Source: Novipirellula artificiosorum | Lineage (GTDB): Bacteria; Planctomycetota; Planctomycetia; Pirellulales; Pirellulaceae | Assembly: GCF_007860135.1 (NCBI RefSeq) | Contig: NZ_SJPV01000003.1 | Coordinates: forward strand, 402,698-466,697 | DNA: 64,000 nucleotides | Direction: 5' to 3' | Shown here: positions 23,972-33,136 of the stretch, one piece after another | How positions within the stretch are numbered: the stretch's first letter is position 1 | Layout of the letters: every line of letters starts with the position of its first letter | Program-made: the position numbers and the translations under genes | The notes under the pieces: model-generated | Database searches by the model: none | What the model was told of the DNA's origin: nothing | Seen by the model: the letters and a program-made list of their open reading frames with translations, nothing else

Positions 23972-24370
23972 TTAGTTCACTTCGCAGGTTTCGGTGGTGC
24001 AGCGACCGGTTAACCGGAGGCGGTTCTTGGCGAAGGCTTGGTAGCCGAAATTGAGGGCACTCGAGATGCCGGGGAGGCGGGTTGGCCAGACGAGCAGCCC
24101 GAGGCCGACGGCGGCGTAGAGCTGGCGGAAGACTTCGACGCCAATGATCCATTGGCCGTCAGGAAGGCGACCGTGGATTTCATCCATGAACTGGTCGGGG
24201 GTTTTTCCGTAGTCTGCGGCGCTGAAATCTTTAGCGGCGATGTCGGTGAACTGGATGCGGTTCTTGCGATCGAGCCATTTCAGCAGCTTGATTTCACGCA
24301 GGCACAATGGGCACTCGCCGTCGTAGAAGACCTCGACCTTATGGTCCGTGGATAAAAATTGGTTGCTCAT
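23972..24370 (-). CDS. DCC-family thiol-disulfide oxidoreductase (DUF393)
   Basis: A 132-residue protein. [20 protein letters not shown] contains the DGECPLC motif (DxxCxxC) that names the DCC/DUF393 family, thioredoxin-fold proteins thought to handle thiols near membranes. The later part reads [20 protein letters not shown] and [20 protein letters not shown]. It follows the SOUL gene with a 3-bp gap and the same orientation, an operon. The last codons carry two more cysteines ([11 protein letters not shown]). Looks complete. Confidence 0.88.
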   Translation of the reverse strand: MSNQFLSTDHKVEVFYDGECPLCLREIKLLKWLDRKNRIQFTDIAAKDFSAADYGKTPDQFMDEIHGRLPDGQWIIGVEVFRQLYAAVGLGLLVWPTRLPGISSALNFGYQAFAKNRLRLTGRCTTETCEVN

Positions 24371-24373
24371 GAA

Positions 24374-24985
24374 CTACTTCAACCGGATCAGGATTTCGTT
24401 CCGCCGCAGTGGGCCAGGTGTGAATGGTGGATCGTAGGAAGCAGATTCGACGCCGCTACTTTCAGGCGACTCGTCGGCAGCAAGGCCTTTCGATTCCATC
24501 CAAGCTCGGAGCTTCGTTTCGGATTCTTTGGCGAGCTTTTTGTTAATCCGGCCGGAGAATCGGAGGACTGCGAAGCGTCCGCCAGCTCGTTTGCGGACGT
24601 CGACATCGGGACCAGTGGGCGATGGCACGCCTTCGACTGCGACTTCCTTTGGCATCACGAATCCCATCTGAACTTCCGAATCCGCTTTGTCGTTTTCCAT
24701 GAACACTGGCGTCGTCATCGAGATCTTCTGCTCGGACTCGTTCGCACCGCTGATGTAGCGGAACAGTTTCATGAAACTTCCGTCGCGACCTTGGGCGTCA
24801 ATCTGGGTGGACGTGGCGACCAGCATCAGGTCGGGGTACTCGCGGACTTCAAAGTTGCCGTCGGATTCGATGACCTTGTATTCGGCTGATTCATAGCCGG
24901 CTCGAGTGGACTTATTGAACACAAACACCCCAATCGCGACCAATACCGCGATACTCGTGAAATACACCATTCGTTTACGCATCAT
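24374..24985 (-). CDS. SOUL family heme-binding protein
   Basis: About 203 residues: an N-terminal membrane anchor (MVYFTSIAVLVAIGVFVFNK) and then a SOUL/HBP domain starting YKVIESDGNFEVREYPDLML, with SFMKLFRYISGANESEQKIS, MTTPVFMEND and a terminal RRNEILIRLK. SOUL proteins bind heme or related tetrapyrroles; the role here is unknown. Several ATGs are possible (24997, 24985, 24982); I take 24985. It heads a two-gene operon with the DCC protein. Confidence 0.85.
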   Translation of the reverse strand: MMRKRMVYFTSIAVLVAIGVFVFNKSTRAGYESAEYKVIESDGNFEVREYPDLMLVATSTQIDAQGRDGSFMKLFRYISGANESEQKISMTTPVFMENDKADSEVQMGFVMPKEVAVEGVPSPTGPDVDVRKRAGGRFAVLRFSGRINKKLAKESETKLRAWMESKGLAADESPESSGVESASYDPPFTPGPLRRNEILIRLK

Positions 24986-25168
24986 CCATTCACCCAACGA
25001 AAATTCTCAGCGACGATTCGGAAATCGGATCGTTCAATATAGAAGGATAGGCGGCTGACAAGGCGGAATGAAGTTTGAAGAGTGAAGGGAGAAGAAAGCG
25101 GACTGCGATTTCCGGGCTATGAAGTCGGAGGATCGCGTGGTGAGCGGGCACCGACTACTTCAAGCCAT

Positions 25169-25444
25169 TTACTGGCCCGAGACTGCTCGCTCAATCTCGG
25201 CTGGAGTCGGCTTGGTTCCGGCTTGGGTCTTGGACATGAACTTCATCACTCGTGCATGCAACTGTTCCCGATCGACATTGCTTAGCCGGTCGCCCATCAT
25301 CGCGAGCGTCTCGGTCTGAGCGATCGTGGCTGCAAGCGTTGCGTTGATGTAACTGTTTAACGAAACGCCCTGTTTGCTGGCCAACTCTTGCGCCTTTGCT
25401 TTTAGGTCATCTCGCATTCGCAAGGAAAGCATTGCCATGATCAA
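25169..25444 (-). CDS. Ribbon-helix-helix antitoxin-like protein, orphan
   Basis: A 91-residue protein: AMLSLRMRDDLKAKAQELAS followed by KQGVSLNSYINATLAATIAQ is a ribbon-helix-helix DNA-binding fold as in Arc, RelB/DinJ or HicB-type antitoxins, with a polar C-terminal tail (TPAEIERAVSGQ) suited to toxin binding. No toxin gene is visible next to it: downstream is the SOUL operon and upstream a broken FBPase. It may be an orphan antitoxin or a stand-alone regulator. Confidence 0.7.
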   Translation of the reverse strand: MIMAMLSLRMRDDLKAKAQELASKQGVSLNSYINATLAATIAQTETLAMMGDRLSNVDREQLHARVMKFMSKTQAGTKPTPAEIERAVSGQ

Positions 25445-26265
25445 TTCTCCAGGTCATAAAGTACATCGCGCCATGACTGACAAGCCATCGCATCTGCTCG
25501 CCCAGCTTCTGACTACTGACGAACGAGTGCCGAAGTCCTTTGAGGAACAATTCCTCTTCGGGGGAAAGCTGATAGGGTTTGTCCGGATCGATGGTGGGGA
25601 AACGCGTGTCGCGAAGGGGATACTGCACACCATCGAGTTCGATCGACCCATCGTCGTAGTCGATGAGGTGCAACAAACGCCGGTGATCCATATCCCATTC
25701 CGGACGGCGCTGGAGCATTTGACCTTCGAGTTTGAACTGCATGACGGCTGCAGCTTTCTGCATCCGTGCAACCAATTGCATCGGACGCACCCCGGTTCTC
25801 GGGGGCATGAAATGCTCGGCGGGGTCATCGCCATAAACGGTTTGTGCCAGATGTTCAAGCGAGGTCAGTGGAATGCTGTAGCCTTCGTCGATCTGCGTAA
25901 TCCGACGGTAACGCAGGGACACGCGCAGCACGTTGCAGATAAGTGCCGGATGCCCGAGGTGTGCTCTGAGCCAGGCGACAGGGGGATAAAAAAATCAGCG
26001 TAAGAAAGTCGCGAAACTCGTCCGCATCCATGTGATCTCCGAACAACTTCTCGACCAAAGGCCGCAAAGATCCGGAAGCATTGTTGATCACATGTCGCAG
26101 CTTTTGGTCTTCGCCATGAATATCGCTGATGACATGAATCGTGCCCTTGGGCAAGGTGCGGATGGCCGAGAGCCTCGCAATTTCCGCCATCGCAGAATCG
26201 ATATTCGGAAAACGTTCGGCGAACAGACGGAGAATGGTAAGAGATTTCTCGGATGGATTTGGCAT
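25445..26265 (-). pseudogene. Class III fructose-1,6-bisphosphatase, frameshifted and truncated
   Basis: From ATG 26265 the frame reads LTILRLFAERFPNIDSAMAE, then LPKGTIHVISDIHGEDQKLR (metallophosphatase motif DxH-GE) to DEFRDFLTLIF. A run of seven A at 25988-25994 then shifts the sense to a second frame with YDDGSIELDGVQYPLRDTRF, FPTIDPDKPYQLSPEEELFL and EQMRWLVSHGAMYF. This is the order of the Firmicutes-type Fbp (class III, about 640 residues), but only some 270 codons remain; the metal-binding middle is mostly lost and the 3' end stops against the antitoxin gene. Confidence 0.75.
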
Positions 26266-26456
26266 AAGATAGTATTCGTGATCTTTGCTGTGTAAAAAGA
26301 TCAATCTTGTTGTCGATTCCAGTCAAACGTACCCCCCCTCGGTCGACACCCCGAACCAGCCGACCACCTCCTCAAAGCCTTCAAAGTCGACTGGATGTGC
26401 TACCAACCGTCAGGAGACTCGTGCTGGAATTCTTGATCTCGTATTGCTTTACCCGG

Positions 26457-27365
26457 CTAAACCGACGTTCCCATGTGGTCGCCGACTCTGGCGTACAGTT
26501 CTCGGTTCTGTTGTGAGTTGTCGACAAGGTCTTGATCAAACTGAATACGGCCAGGTTCAAAAATCGTGATCGTGGACGAACCTCCAAAACGAAAGTAACC
26601 TTTCTCGTTTCCCTTTGCGACCTTCGCTCCTTCGGAGTACGTTTGACAAATCCCTCCCACGCAAGTCGCTCCGATTTCCATGACAAGGACTTGTCCAAAC
26701 GATTCCGTTTCCAGCTTGGTCAGGCACCGCTTGTTTGTCGTCAGAATATGAATGTTCTGACAGAGCGCGATCGGGTTCACAGAATACAGGGGGCCATTGA
26801 CTAGTCTTGTCGCGCTTGGCACACCCGCAATCGGAAAGTGAAAGCGGTGGTAGTCGACGGGACACAATCGCGAAAGAAGTAGACTCCCCTGAGCGTATTG
26901 GTCAGCCAGATGCTTATCATCCAGTAACGTGGCCAGGTCGAACATTTCGCCTTTGACGAACAGTCCTTCGCACCGCGAGAGGTCTGGCACGCACAAATGG
27001 CGACCGTCTGCGGGGAACACGATCGATGAAGCGTCCGGATCAATCGGCCTCGCTTCAGGTTTGAGCTCCCGAAAAAAGAACTCGTTGAAGTTCGCGAAGT
27101 CATCGACGTCACGCACGAACTCAGACGCATCGAGCTCATAGTTCTTTATAAAAGGCGCGATCTTCTTTCGTGTGCTAGGACGATCCATCTTCCATCCATA
27201 CCAATGCGAAAACAAAGCTCGCTTCACCAGGACGCTCAGAGAGATTCGCCCGCCCAGCGTACCATAGGTCCAACGCAGGGCTTTGTCGCCGTAGATTTTT
27301 TCAACGCACGCTTCGTCGCGGTATCGGTCGTAATAGACGATTTCATCCATATTCACAAACTTCAT
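26457..27365 (-). CDS. psd: Phosphatidylserine decarboxylase
   Basis: A 302-residue PSD proenzyme, which makes phosphatidylethanolamine at the membrane. Features in order: YGWKMDRPSTRKKIAPFIKN, NFNEFFFRELKPEARPIDPD, VFPADGRHL (catalytic Asp region), CPVDYHRFHFPIAG (catalytic His), VMEIGATCVGGICQTY, and FRFGGSSTITIFEPGRI near residues 258-274, where self-cleavage at GSS generates the pyruvoyl group. The domain order is that of the stand-alone psd2-like branch. I start at ATG 27365 (MKFVNMDEIVYYDRY); ATG 27350 is an alternative. No frameshifts; likely functional. Confidence 0.9.
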   Translation of the reverse strand: MKFVNMDEIVYYDRYRDEACVEKIYGDKALRWTYGTLGGRISLSVLVKRALFSHWYGWKMDRPSTRKKIAPFIKNYELDASEFVRDVDDFANFNEFFFRELKPEARPIDPDASSIVFPADGRHLCVPDLSRCEGLFVKGEMFDLATLLDDKHLADQYAQGSLLLSRLCPVDYHRFHFPIAGVPSATRLVNGPLYSVNPIALCQNIHILTTNKRCLTKLETESFGQVLVMEIGATCVGGICQTYSEGAKVAKGNEKGYFRFGGSSTITIFEPGRIQFDQDLVDNSQQNRELYARVGDHMGTSV

Positions 27366-27642
27366 CAACAGGAGGCTCGCTGCGGTGCTGCCATTGTATC
27401 GGAACAACCACCAAGTGAAACCGCTGTCTGAAGTTGCATGATCTGGCTACCCATGCATGTGGCTTGGTATGCTCCGTTCTGGTCACGAGAGGTTTCGTAA
27501 AACTCAGCAAGTCCGATCAGTTCGGGTGGCCACTTCTTGAGTCCGGCTGGCACGGGAGCCTCGACAGAAAACCAAAGCTGAGTCAGCTCTCGAGTTCTAA
27601 CAAGCTGGCTTGGTCACTGACTGGCGAGTCTTCAGCCACACG

Positions 27643-27915
27643 CTATTGCACGATCGTACAAGGTGGACCAACTTTAATGGCAGTGAGCTCGTCGTAGTCG
27701 GGCTCTGAACCATCCAGTGCAATGAAGATGGTTGAACGCCCGTTGTTCAATTTCAATCCAGTGTACCAAACATCGTACATACCATCTTCACCGTCCATGT
27801 ACATGATGTTGCCCAACTCGCAATCTGTTTCCTGGACGGTATAGATGCTTGGAGACGAGCGAGTGCACCCAACCAAGAAGATGCATGCGAAAATTGCATA
27901 CACAAGAATCTGCAT
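27643..27915 (-). CDS. Small lipoprotein, unknown function
   Basis: A 90-residue protein from ATG 27915: MQILVYAIFACIFLVGCTRS is a lipoprotein signal with lipobox LVGC. The mature part (ETDCELGNIMYMDGEDGMYD, TIFIALDGSEPDYDELTAIK) is acidic, and I do not recognise it. Its ATG shares a base with the TAA of the upstream gene (TAATG at 27913-27917), so the two are coupled. Confidence 0.6.
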   Translation of the reverse strand: MQILVYAIFACIFLVGCTRSSPSIYTVQETDCELGNIMYMDGEDGMYDVWYTGLKLNNGRSTIFIALDGSEPDYDELTAIKVGPPCTIVQ

Positions 27916-28457
27916 TACTTCTCCGCGTCCAAGATTTCCTGCAGCTCGTCGTGCATCCGCATCAGATCTCGAAAAGTATGCTTTGCCCTGACGGGATCGA
28001 CCGTTGGACGCCATTTCAGTGGGGCCGAGAGCGACGTATCAAAGGGGATCCCCGTAAGCAATGTCTGTGATGAAACACTGGCTCTGGGAATCGTGCGCCA
28101 GGACGGCGTCTTAGACCCAGCATCATGCGACAGTACGAGTCGTAGGTTTCGCAATAATGGGGTGCCGATTTCGAATGCCGCGGAGACAACCATTTTCGCC
28201 TTGTTTGCCTCCTCGGCAGGTATGGGCGTGAGCACAAATCCAGTCGGTAGCAATTCTGATTCAGTAGAACAGAGTTCTGCACGCTCGTATCGAAGTATTG
28301 CAAAGGGAACGTAATGCTGTTTCGCGGAATTGGGTTCTTGTCCGATTGCCGCTCGAACGTCGACAGCCGGAGCGATGAGGACTAGGCCAATGATCACCGC
28401 AAAGAGAAGACGCAAGCGTTTAGATTCGACAACTACTGCCACAGTCGCGCTCCACAT
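27915..28457 (-). CDS. Secreted hypothetical protein
   Basis: A 180-residue protein with an N-terminal hydrophobic signal or anchor (RLLFAVIIGLVLIAPAVDVR), then a mature part with KQHYVPFAILRYERAE and a C-terminal helix (FRDLMRMHDELQEILDAEK). No recognisable family. First gene of a pair with the small lipoprotein; the two are probably exported together. Start ATG 28457. Confidence 0.55.
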   Translation of the reverse strand: MWSATVAVVVESKRLRLLFAVIIGLVLIAPAVDVRAAIGQEPNSAKQHYVPFAILRYERAELCSTESELLPTGFVLTPIPAEEANKAKMVVSAAFEIGTPLLRNLRLVLSHDAGSKTPSWRTIPRASVSSQTLLTGIPFDTSLSAPLKWRPTVDPVRAKHTFRDLMRMHDELQEILDAEK

Positions 28458-28467
28458 ACATTATTCG

Positions 28468-28722
28468 TTAATCAACGGCACAGGCTACCGCGAAAGCCAG
28501 CATCCGTTTGAGAATGTCGCCGATATTGAACTGCGAAGGTGACATGGCAGCATCGCGGTGCTGGTGCACGTAATCGATCGCCAAGGCATCGTCTACCGAT
28601 GACTCGGCGATTGCGTCAAATTTCAACGCCATCCGAGTCAACATGGCTGCAATCCGTTTCAGTTTGGCCTTCAGTTCTCGGGCGCCCCGGTCTGGGCGAT
28701 GGCTGAGCGTGGCATTCATCAC
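28468..28722 (-). CDS. Small helical protein next to a sulfatase
   Basis: Eighty-four residues: a basic N-terminal helix (ARELKAKLKRIAAMLTRMAL) and a second helical part (DDALAIDYVHQHRDAAMSPS). Unknown family. Its ATG at 28722 overlaps the sulfatase stop (28719-28721), which favours it being real and coupled to that gene. It could also be a chance frame. Confidence 0.4.
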   Translation of the reverse strand: MMNATLSHRPDRGARELKAKLKRIAAMLTRMALKFDAIAESSVDDALAIDYVHQHRDAAMSPSQFNIGDILKRMLAFAVACAVD

Positions 28723-30104
28723 TTTGGAAGCAGGAGCTCCTTCAATTGCTTCGCCATCGCAGCTCGCCGATCCGCATGCGCAGGATCAGCGACGAGGTTG
28801 CTCCACTCATTTGGATCTTGGCCATGGTCGTAGAGTTCCTCGCTGCCATCCTCGTAGCGGATGTAGCGATGAGATTCGGTTTGCACCGCGTAGTGGCCTT
28901 CCCTGCAATTGATCAGCGCCGGGTAAGGCCAGGCTTCCGATGGGTTCTTAATCAGTGGCCGCAGGCTTCGTCCTTCGCACTTAGGATTGGCGGGGAGCGA
29001 GCACAGATCGACCAGCGTGGGGTAGATGTCGAGCAGACTGACGACGCGGTCACAACGCTGTCCCGCCGTGACGCCGGGGCCAGCGATGATCATGGGCGTC
29101 CGCGAAGAGCGTTCCCAGACCGTGTGTTTTTGGAAGGTGTTCTTTTCACCCATGTGGTAACCGTGGTCGGACCATAAAATCACCAGTGTATTGTCGGCGT
29201 AAGGGCTGGCATCCAGCGCATCGAGCACGCGTCCCACCTGCGCATCGACGAACGAAATGCAGGCCAGGTAGCTGTGAATCATGTCCTGCCACTGCTCTTC
29301 CTCCATTGCCCATTCAGTGCGCGGATACCCGTCATTGAGGAGGTCACGTGCCGCGTCCGACACGTCCTTAAGATCGTCGGGCTTGAAGGGTGGGCGAGTG
29401 AGCTTGCTCGGGTCAGGATACAGATCGAGCCACTTCTGAGGCACATGCCAGGGAACATGGGGACGAAGGAACCCAACCATCAGCATGAACGGTTCCTTAC
29501 GCTTTCTCTCAAGGCGCTCTACCGCCCAGCTAGCAGCTTGATGATCACTCATCTCCTCGTCGTTCCCCGGGTAGGCCCCCCAATCCGTGAGCGTCTTCTT
29601 GCTTGGCCAGTTCAACTTAGTGCCTCCCGGAAGCTTGTTCCAGCCTCCGCGCCCACCCGACATCGCCACACTTCCTTTCGGAACATGTTCGTGAAGCAGT
29701 TTACCGACTGCCATTGTCTTGTAGTCGTGGTCGCGAAAGTAGCTATGCAGCAGCCAGGTGCCCTTGCTCTCGGCCAGCTTGGCGACCTTTTGGTCTTCGA
29801 AAGCCTTCTGTCCCTTGTATCCCCCAAGACTGCCAATGCTAAGGCCGGTAAAGAGACTGGCGCGCGACGGTCCGCAGAGCGGGTAGCTGCAATGCGCATT
29901 CGTAAAAACCTGTCCCCGCGCCGCCAATCGGTCCATGTTGGGCGTGATCGCATCCGGATATCGGCCCATAAATTTCGGCCAGTCGTTGAGGTCATCGATG
30001 GCAATGAAGAGCACGTTGGGTGGGGCTTCCGCAGCACGGACGGTGATCGTGAAGACCGAGCAAAGCCCGATGAGGAGTGCGATGTAGCAACACGTGGTTT
30101 TCAT
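28719..30104 (-). CDS. Secreted sulfatase, iduronate-2-sulfatase-like
   Basis: A 461-residue type I sulfatase with a signal peptide (MKTTCCYIALLIGLCSVFTI, cleavage near VRA-A). FIAIDDLNDW supplies the metal-binding aspartates (37-38). C77-G-P-S-R81 in YPLCGPSRASLFTGL is the CxPSR motif whose cysteine becomes formylglycine. Later landmarks are DWGAYPGNDEEMSDHQAASW, FLRPHVPWHVPQKW and LWSDHGYHMGEKNTFQKHT (DHGxxxGE). The pattern fits the iduronate-2-sulfatase branch (family S1), which takes sulfate from polysaccharides. An active FGE is needed in trans; the only FGE-like gene here is broken. Confidence 0.9.
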   Translation of the reverse strand: MKTTCCYIALLIGLCSVFTITVRAAEAPPNVLFIAIDDLNDWPKFMGRYPDAITPNMDRLAARGQVFTNAHCSYPLCGPSRASLFTGLSIGSLGGYKGQKAFEDQKVAKLAESKGTWLLHSYFRDHDYKTMAVGKLLHEHVPKGSVAMSGGRGGWNKLPGGTKLNWPSKKTLTDWGAYPGNDEEMSDHQAASWAVERLERKRKEPFMLMVGFLRPHVPWHVPQKWLDLYPDPSKLTRPPFKPDDLKDVSDAARDLLNDGYPRTEWAMEEEQWQDMIHSYLACISFVDAQVGRVLDALDASPYADNTLVILWSDHGYHMGEKNTFQKHTVWERSSRTPMIIAGPGVTAGQRCDRVVSLLDIYPTLVDLCSLPANPKCEGRSLRPLIKNPSEAWPYPALINCREGHYAVQTESHRYIRYEDGSEELYDHGQDPNEWSNLVADPAHADRRAAMAKQLKELLLPK

Positions 30105-30274
30105 TGTTAATTGTTCCCATTCCAGAAACGGACTGATAGCGACTAAATTTGAGCGTATCTCACTGGTTTTGCCAGAGATCGCGAGCGTATTCTATAGGAT
30201 CGGCAAATTTTCGCACCCAGCCTATCGCCTTCGAACGCACGCGAATGCTGGTTTCAAGAGTGCAGCAAGGGCGT

Positions 30275-30426
30275 ACTCACGACATATGCGTCATCGAGCA
30301 TTTCATCGACAAGTTTGACGATCACTTCACCTTCGCCCACGCCAAAGGCATCCATGTGGACGGCAAGAATCGCATCGCTATCTTGCTCCGTGGCAATGCG
30401 AATTTTGACTGTGTCTTGCGTCATGA
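30275..30426 (-). pseudogene. Truncated paralog of the GNAT acetyltransferase
   Basis: ATG 30426 opens MTQDTVKIRIATEQDSDAIL, then AVHMDAFGVGEGEVIVKLVD and EMLDDAY, nearly the same as the first 50 codons of the gene at 22299-22919. The 40 bases upstream are also shared (gagccaataa, aggatgcaactgccg). Homology ends near 30275. A duplicated and broken copy. Confidence 0.85.
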
Positions 30427-30527
30427 TTGAAGAGCCAATAACACCAGGATGCAACTGCCGTCGCCGATGGCGTTGATGCCTGGTGGCCTTCGATTTCACT
30501 TTGGGCTGGTCTGCGTGGAGACGTTGG

Positions 30528-31967
30528 TTACACTTCCAAATCCCAGCCCTGGCGGTAAGGACGCCGGATGAATTTCCCAAGCTCGGGTTGTCCAACAATC
30601 TCGAGCTTTTCCGCATTCCACTGCAGATGCTGTGCGGGCATCCGCTGAGCGAGTACGCCCAGCAGGATGGTTTCGGTCATTGGACCCGCCAAATCGAAAT
30701 CAGATTGCCCTCGCTGGACCTTGCCCTCGATCGCATCGAACCACTCCATGTAGTTATTCTGTTCGCGAGCACGCGGTATCGAAGGTTCGGGCATTTCAAA
30801 GTCGTCGGCCAATGTGGACGGCTTCAAGACCCATTTCCGCGCTCGATTGAAGAACAGTTTGCCTTTTTCGCCGATCACGACACTGCCATATTCTTTGAAA
30901 TCCTCTCCATCCAGAACGTCCTCGCCTGGATGGTTATAGGCGTCGCCATGCTTCTTCAATTGCCAATTGTCTCGAACAAAGGTTGCGTCGATGTAGCCAT
31001 CGTACCAATGAAACTTAAAGCCTTCGGAACCGGTCAGATCATTCGGTCCAAACTTCCAGGTAATCTTGGAATTGATCGGAGGCGACAACTCTGTCGCACC
31101 CACTTGTTCGGCGATAACGCTTTGGGGCGATCCGGGCTGCATCGACCAGTAGCCGAGGTCCATGATGTGGCATGCCATATCGCCGAGGGCACCGGTGCCG
31201 TAGTTCCACCAACCACGCCACGCAAACGGTGCAATCCATTCGTTGTAATCGACCCATGGAGCAGGACCAACCCACTGATTCCAATCGATGCCTTCGGGGA
31301 CAGGTTGGCGTGGCGGAGGTGACGCGAATCCTTGAGGCCAAATGGGGCGATTGGTCCAGGCATGAATCGATTTGACTTTGCCAATGATTCCCGCTCGAAC
31401 CAGTTCAACGCAGCGACGCATATGATCGTTTGCGTGTGCCTGGTTGCCCATTTGCGTCTTAACGCCAGTCTGCCTGGCAACGGAGGTCATCGTGCGGGCT
31501 TCCCAGATGCCATGCGTAAGCGGCTTCTGACAATAGACGTGCTTGCCAGCCTGCATTGCCAGGATTGATGCGTGGAAATGATGGTGATCGGGCGTCGAAA
31601 CTGTCACCGCGTCAACTTTGTCTCCCATTTCGGAGAGCATCTCGCGATAATCGGTGTAGAACGCGGCGTCGGGGTATGCCGTCTGACCTTGGATAATTTT
31701 CTCAAGCCTTCCTGCTGCGTTCTTTAGCTTTCTTGCGTCGACAACATCCACCAGAGCGACCACCTCAAAACCGGCCTTCCCGCATTGTTCAACGTCTGTG
31801 CGTCCTTTTCCACCAGCACCGATGCCAGCCAGTGTCGGACGCTGCAGTCGGCCCCACGCGTGACTAGGAATAAAGTAGAAACCGGCAGCCGCACCAAACG
31901 AGGCGCCAGCGGCTTTTCCAAATTGACGCCGTGAAACCGAGTTGTTTTTCTTGGGAATGGTAGTCAT
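30528..31967 (-). CDS. Tat-exported Gfo/Idh/MocA oxidoreductase
   Basis: A 479-residue NAD(P)-dependent oxidoreductase with a twin-arginine signal (NSVSRRQFGKAAGASFGAAA) and a nucleotide-binding domain (RPTLAGIGAGGKGRTDVEQC). VSTPDHHHFHASILAMQAGK and HVYCQKPLTHGIWEART form the substrate/cofactor core (EKP replaced by QKP). Typical of the periplasmic Gfo/Idh/MocA enzymes abundant in planctomycetes, which act on sugars. Start at ATG 31967 (MTTIPKKNN); the longer frame to 32153 lacks a Tat N-terminus. Substrate unknown. Confidence 0.88.
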   Translation of the reverse strand: MTTIPKKNNSVSRRQFGKAAGASFGAAAGFYFIPSHAWGRLQRPTLAGIGAGGKGRTDVEQCGKAGFEVVALVDVVDARKLKNAAGRLEKIIQGQTAYPDAAFYTDYREMLSEMGDKVDAVTVSTPDHHHFHASILAMQAGKHVYCQKPLTHGIWEARTMTSVARQTGVKTQMGNQAHANDHMRRCVELVRAGIIGKVKSIHAWTNRPIWPQGFASPPPRQPVPEGIDWNQWVGPAPWVDYNEWIAPFAWRGWWNYGTGALGDMACHIMDLGYWSMQPGSPQSVIAEQVGATELSPPINSKITWKFGPNDLTGSEGFKFHWYDGYIDATFVRDNWQLKKHGDAYNHPGEDVLDGEDFKEYGSVVIGEKGKLFFNRARKWVLKPSTLADDFEMPEPSIPRAREQNNYMEWFDAIEGKVQRGQSDFDLAGPMTETILLGVLAQRMPAQHLQWNAEKLEIVGQPELGKFIRRPYRQGWDLEV

Positions 31968-32303
31968 GAAGATATCTCGACCTGAGCAGTGTGAGAATTG
32001 TGGCAAAGTTCCTGCTGGACAACGGTGTGCTAAGCTTAGCCGATAATTTCGTATCGGTCGATGAAATGGAGTCGTGTGCTCAAACGCACGGTTTGTCGCG
32101 CGTCGTGAAAAATATGCTCGCGGTCCTCGCTGCCGAGAACGAGTAAGCCTCAAAGAACTTCAGAGACGAAGGAAGGGATCAACCACAATCCTTTTGAGCG
32201 GATTTTGATTGCGAACAGCTCCGGTGTCGGCCATTGGTGCGAGCAACGGAATGGAAAAAACTCTCTGAATTCATGCCGGTTGCCTGGGCATGAGTGGGCA
32301 CGC
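31968..32303. other. Intergenic, no gene seen
   Basis: Upstream of the Gfo/Idh/MocA gene and downstream of the small ORF at 32304. The only frame is the spurious N-terminal extension of the oxidoreductase. The promoter of that gene should lie here, but I see no clear -35/-10 pair. Confidence 0.3.
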
Positions 32304-32609
32304 TCACGCCAAGAAACGGAGTTTGGTCAGAGGCGGGTTGCTGCGAATGATCTCACCGGAATCCGATACCTTCAAATAATAGGACGCCCCAATGTGGACC
32401 GCTGTTGAGTAAGCGGAGTCCCCCGTCGGCTCCAACTTCTCCCAGATGTTGACCCGATAGTTGCCGTTGTGGTGCTGACACACCTCCACTCGATGCAGAC
32501 GGGGTGGCCTGCCAGTTTTCTCCAGAATCTGCGATTTGATTGTTTCCGTATGGTCTGATTCCGTCACGGGTTCATCTTTCTGCGGGACTGTTTGATCGAC
32601 TTTTGCCAT
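32304..32609 (-). CDS. Small soluble hypothetical protein
   Basis: About 101 residues from ATG 32609 (or 106 from 32624): a charged N-terminus (KVDQTVPQKDEPVTESDHTE), then TGRPPRLHRVEVCQHHNGNY, RVNIWEKLEPTG and AVHIGASYYLKVSDSGEIIR, a compact predicted beta-rich protein. No known family recognised. Codon pattern and even composition argue that it is real. Confidence 0.55.
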   Translation of the reverse strand: MAKVDQTVPQKDEPVTESDHTETIKSQILEKTGRPPRLHRVEVCQHHNGNYRVNIWEKLEPTGDSAYSTAVHIGASYYLKVSDSGEIIRSNPPLTKLRFLA

Positions 32610-32624
32610 TTTTTCCTCGGCCAC

Positions 32625-33136
32625 TAAATTGCAATGAGACGCCCAACTGTAGCGGAACGGAGTTCAGTTCGATACGAGTACGGAGTGAATTCACATCGAT
32701 TCGCTCACCGTGCAACGAAAACGGGACGACAATTCCGAAGGTTGCTATCAAGCGGTTTTTCCCACCCCTTATTGATTGAGAAACCAGAAACGCCACATCA
32801 ATGCTATCGATTGTGCAGCAAAAACGGCAACGGTTTGGCAACGACGACCGTTGACTGCCAACTCGGTCCTCCAGCGACTGCCGTCCGTGATGCCGCCTGG
32901 GCCGGCCTGCTTCAAGATAGCCAGAAGCGACCAGGATCCAGAACGGAAACGATGAACCCGCATCGCTGGTTGCATCCGCGACCTTGGCTTTACGATATCG
33001 CAACAGAAATCGAAGTTTGAAATTGATGGCCCCTCGTGGACTTCTCCGAACAAACGCTGCTGCCTTTCTCTGCGCACAAGTCTATACTTGATTCTAGAAA
33101 TGTTTACCCAGTCGGAAAACGAGAGGCTTATCGGAG
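32625..33136. other. Stretch without clear gene
   Basis: Plus-strand frame 32634-33020 (128 codons) reads EKPETPHQCYRLCSKNGNGL and NPHRWLHPRPWLYDIATEIE in places but matches nothing I know, and overlaps competing minus frames. The last 100 bases precede the thiamine-binding protein gene, with AGAGGC upstream as a possible weak ribosome site. Confidence 0.3.

Noticed and set aside
27408..27642. Minus-strand frame GLKKWPPELIGLAEFYETSR and on, upstream of psd
   Set aside because: The 62 codons look mildly protein-like, but I cannot match a family and it overlaps the psd start in another frame; too weak to annotate.
31968..32153. Longer N-terminus for the Gfo/Idh/MocA enzyme
   Set aside because: It would bury the twin-arginine signal 60 residues inside the protein; ATG 31967 places it correctly.
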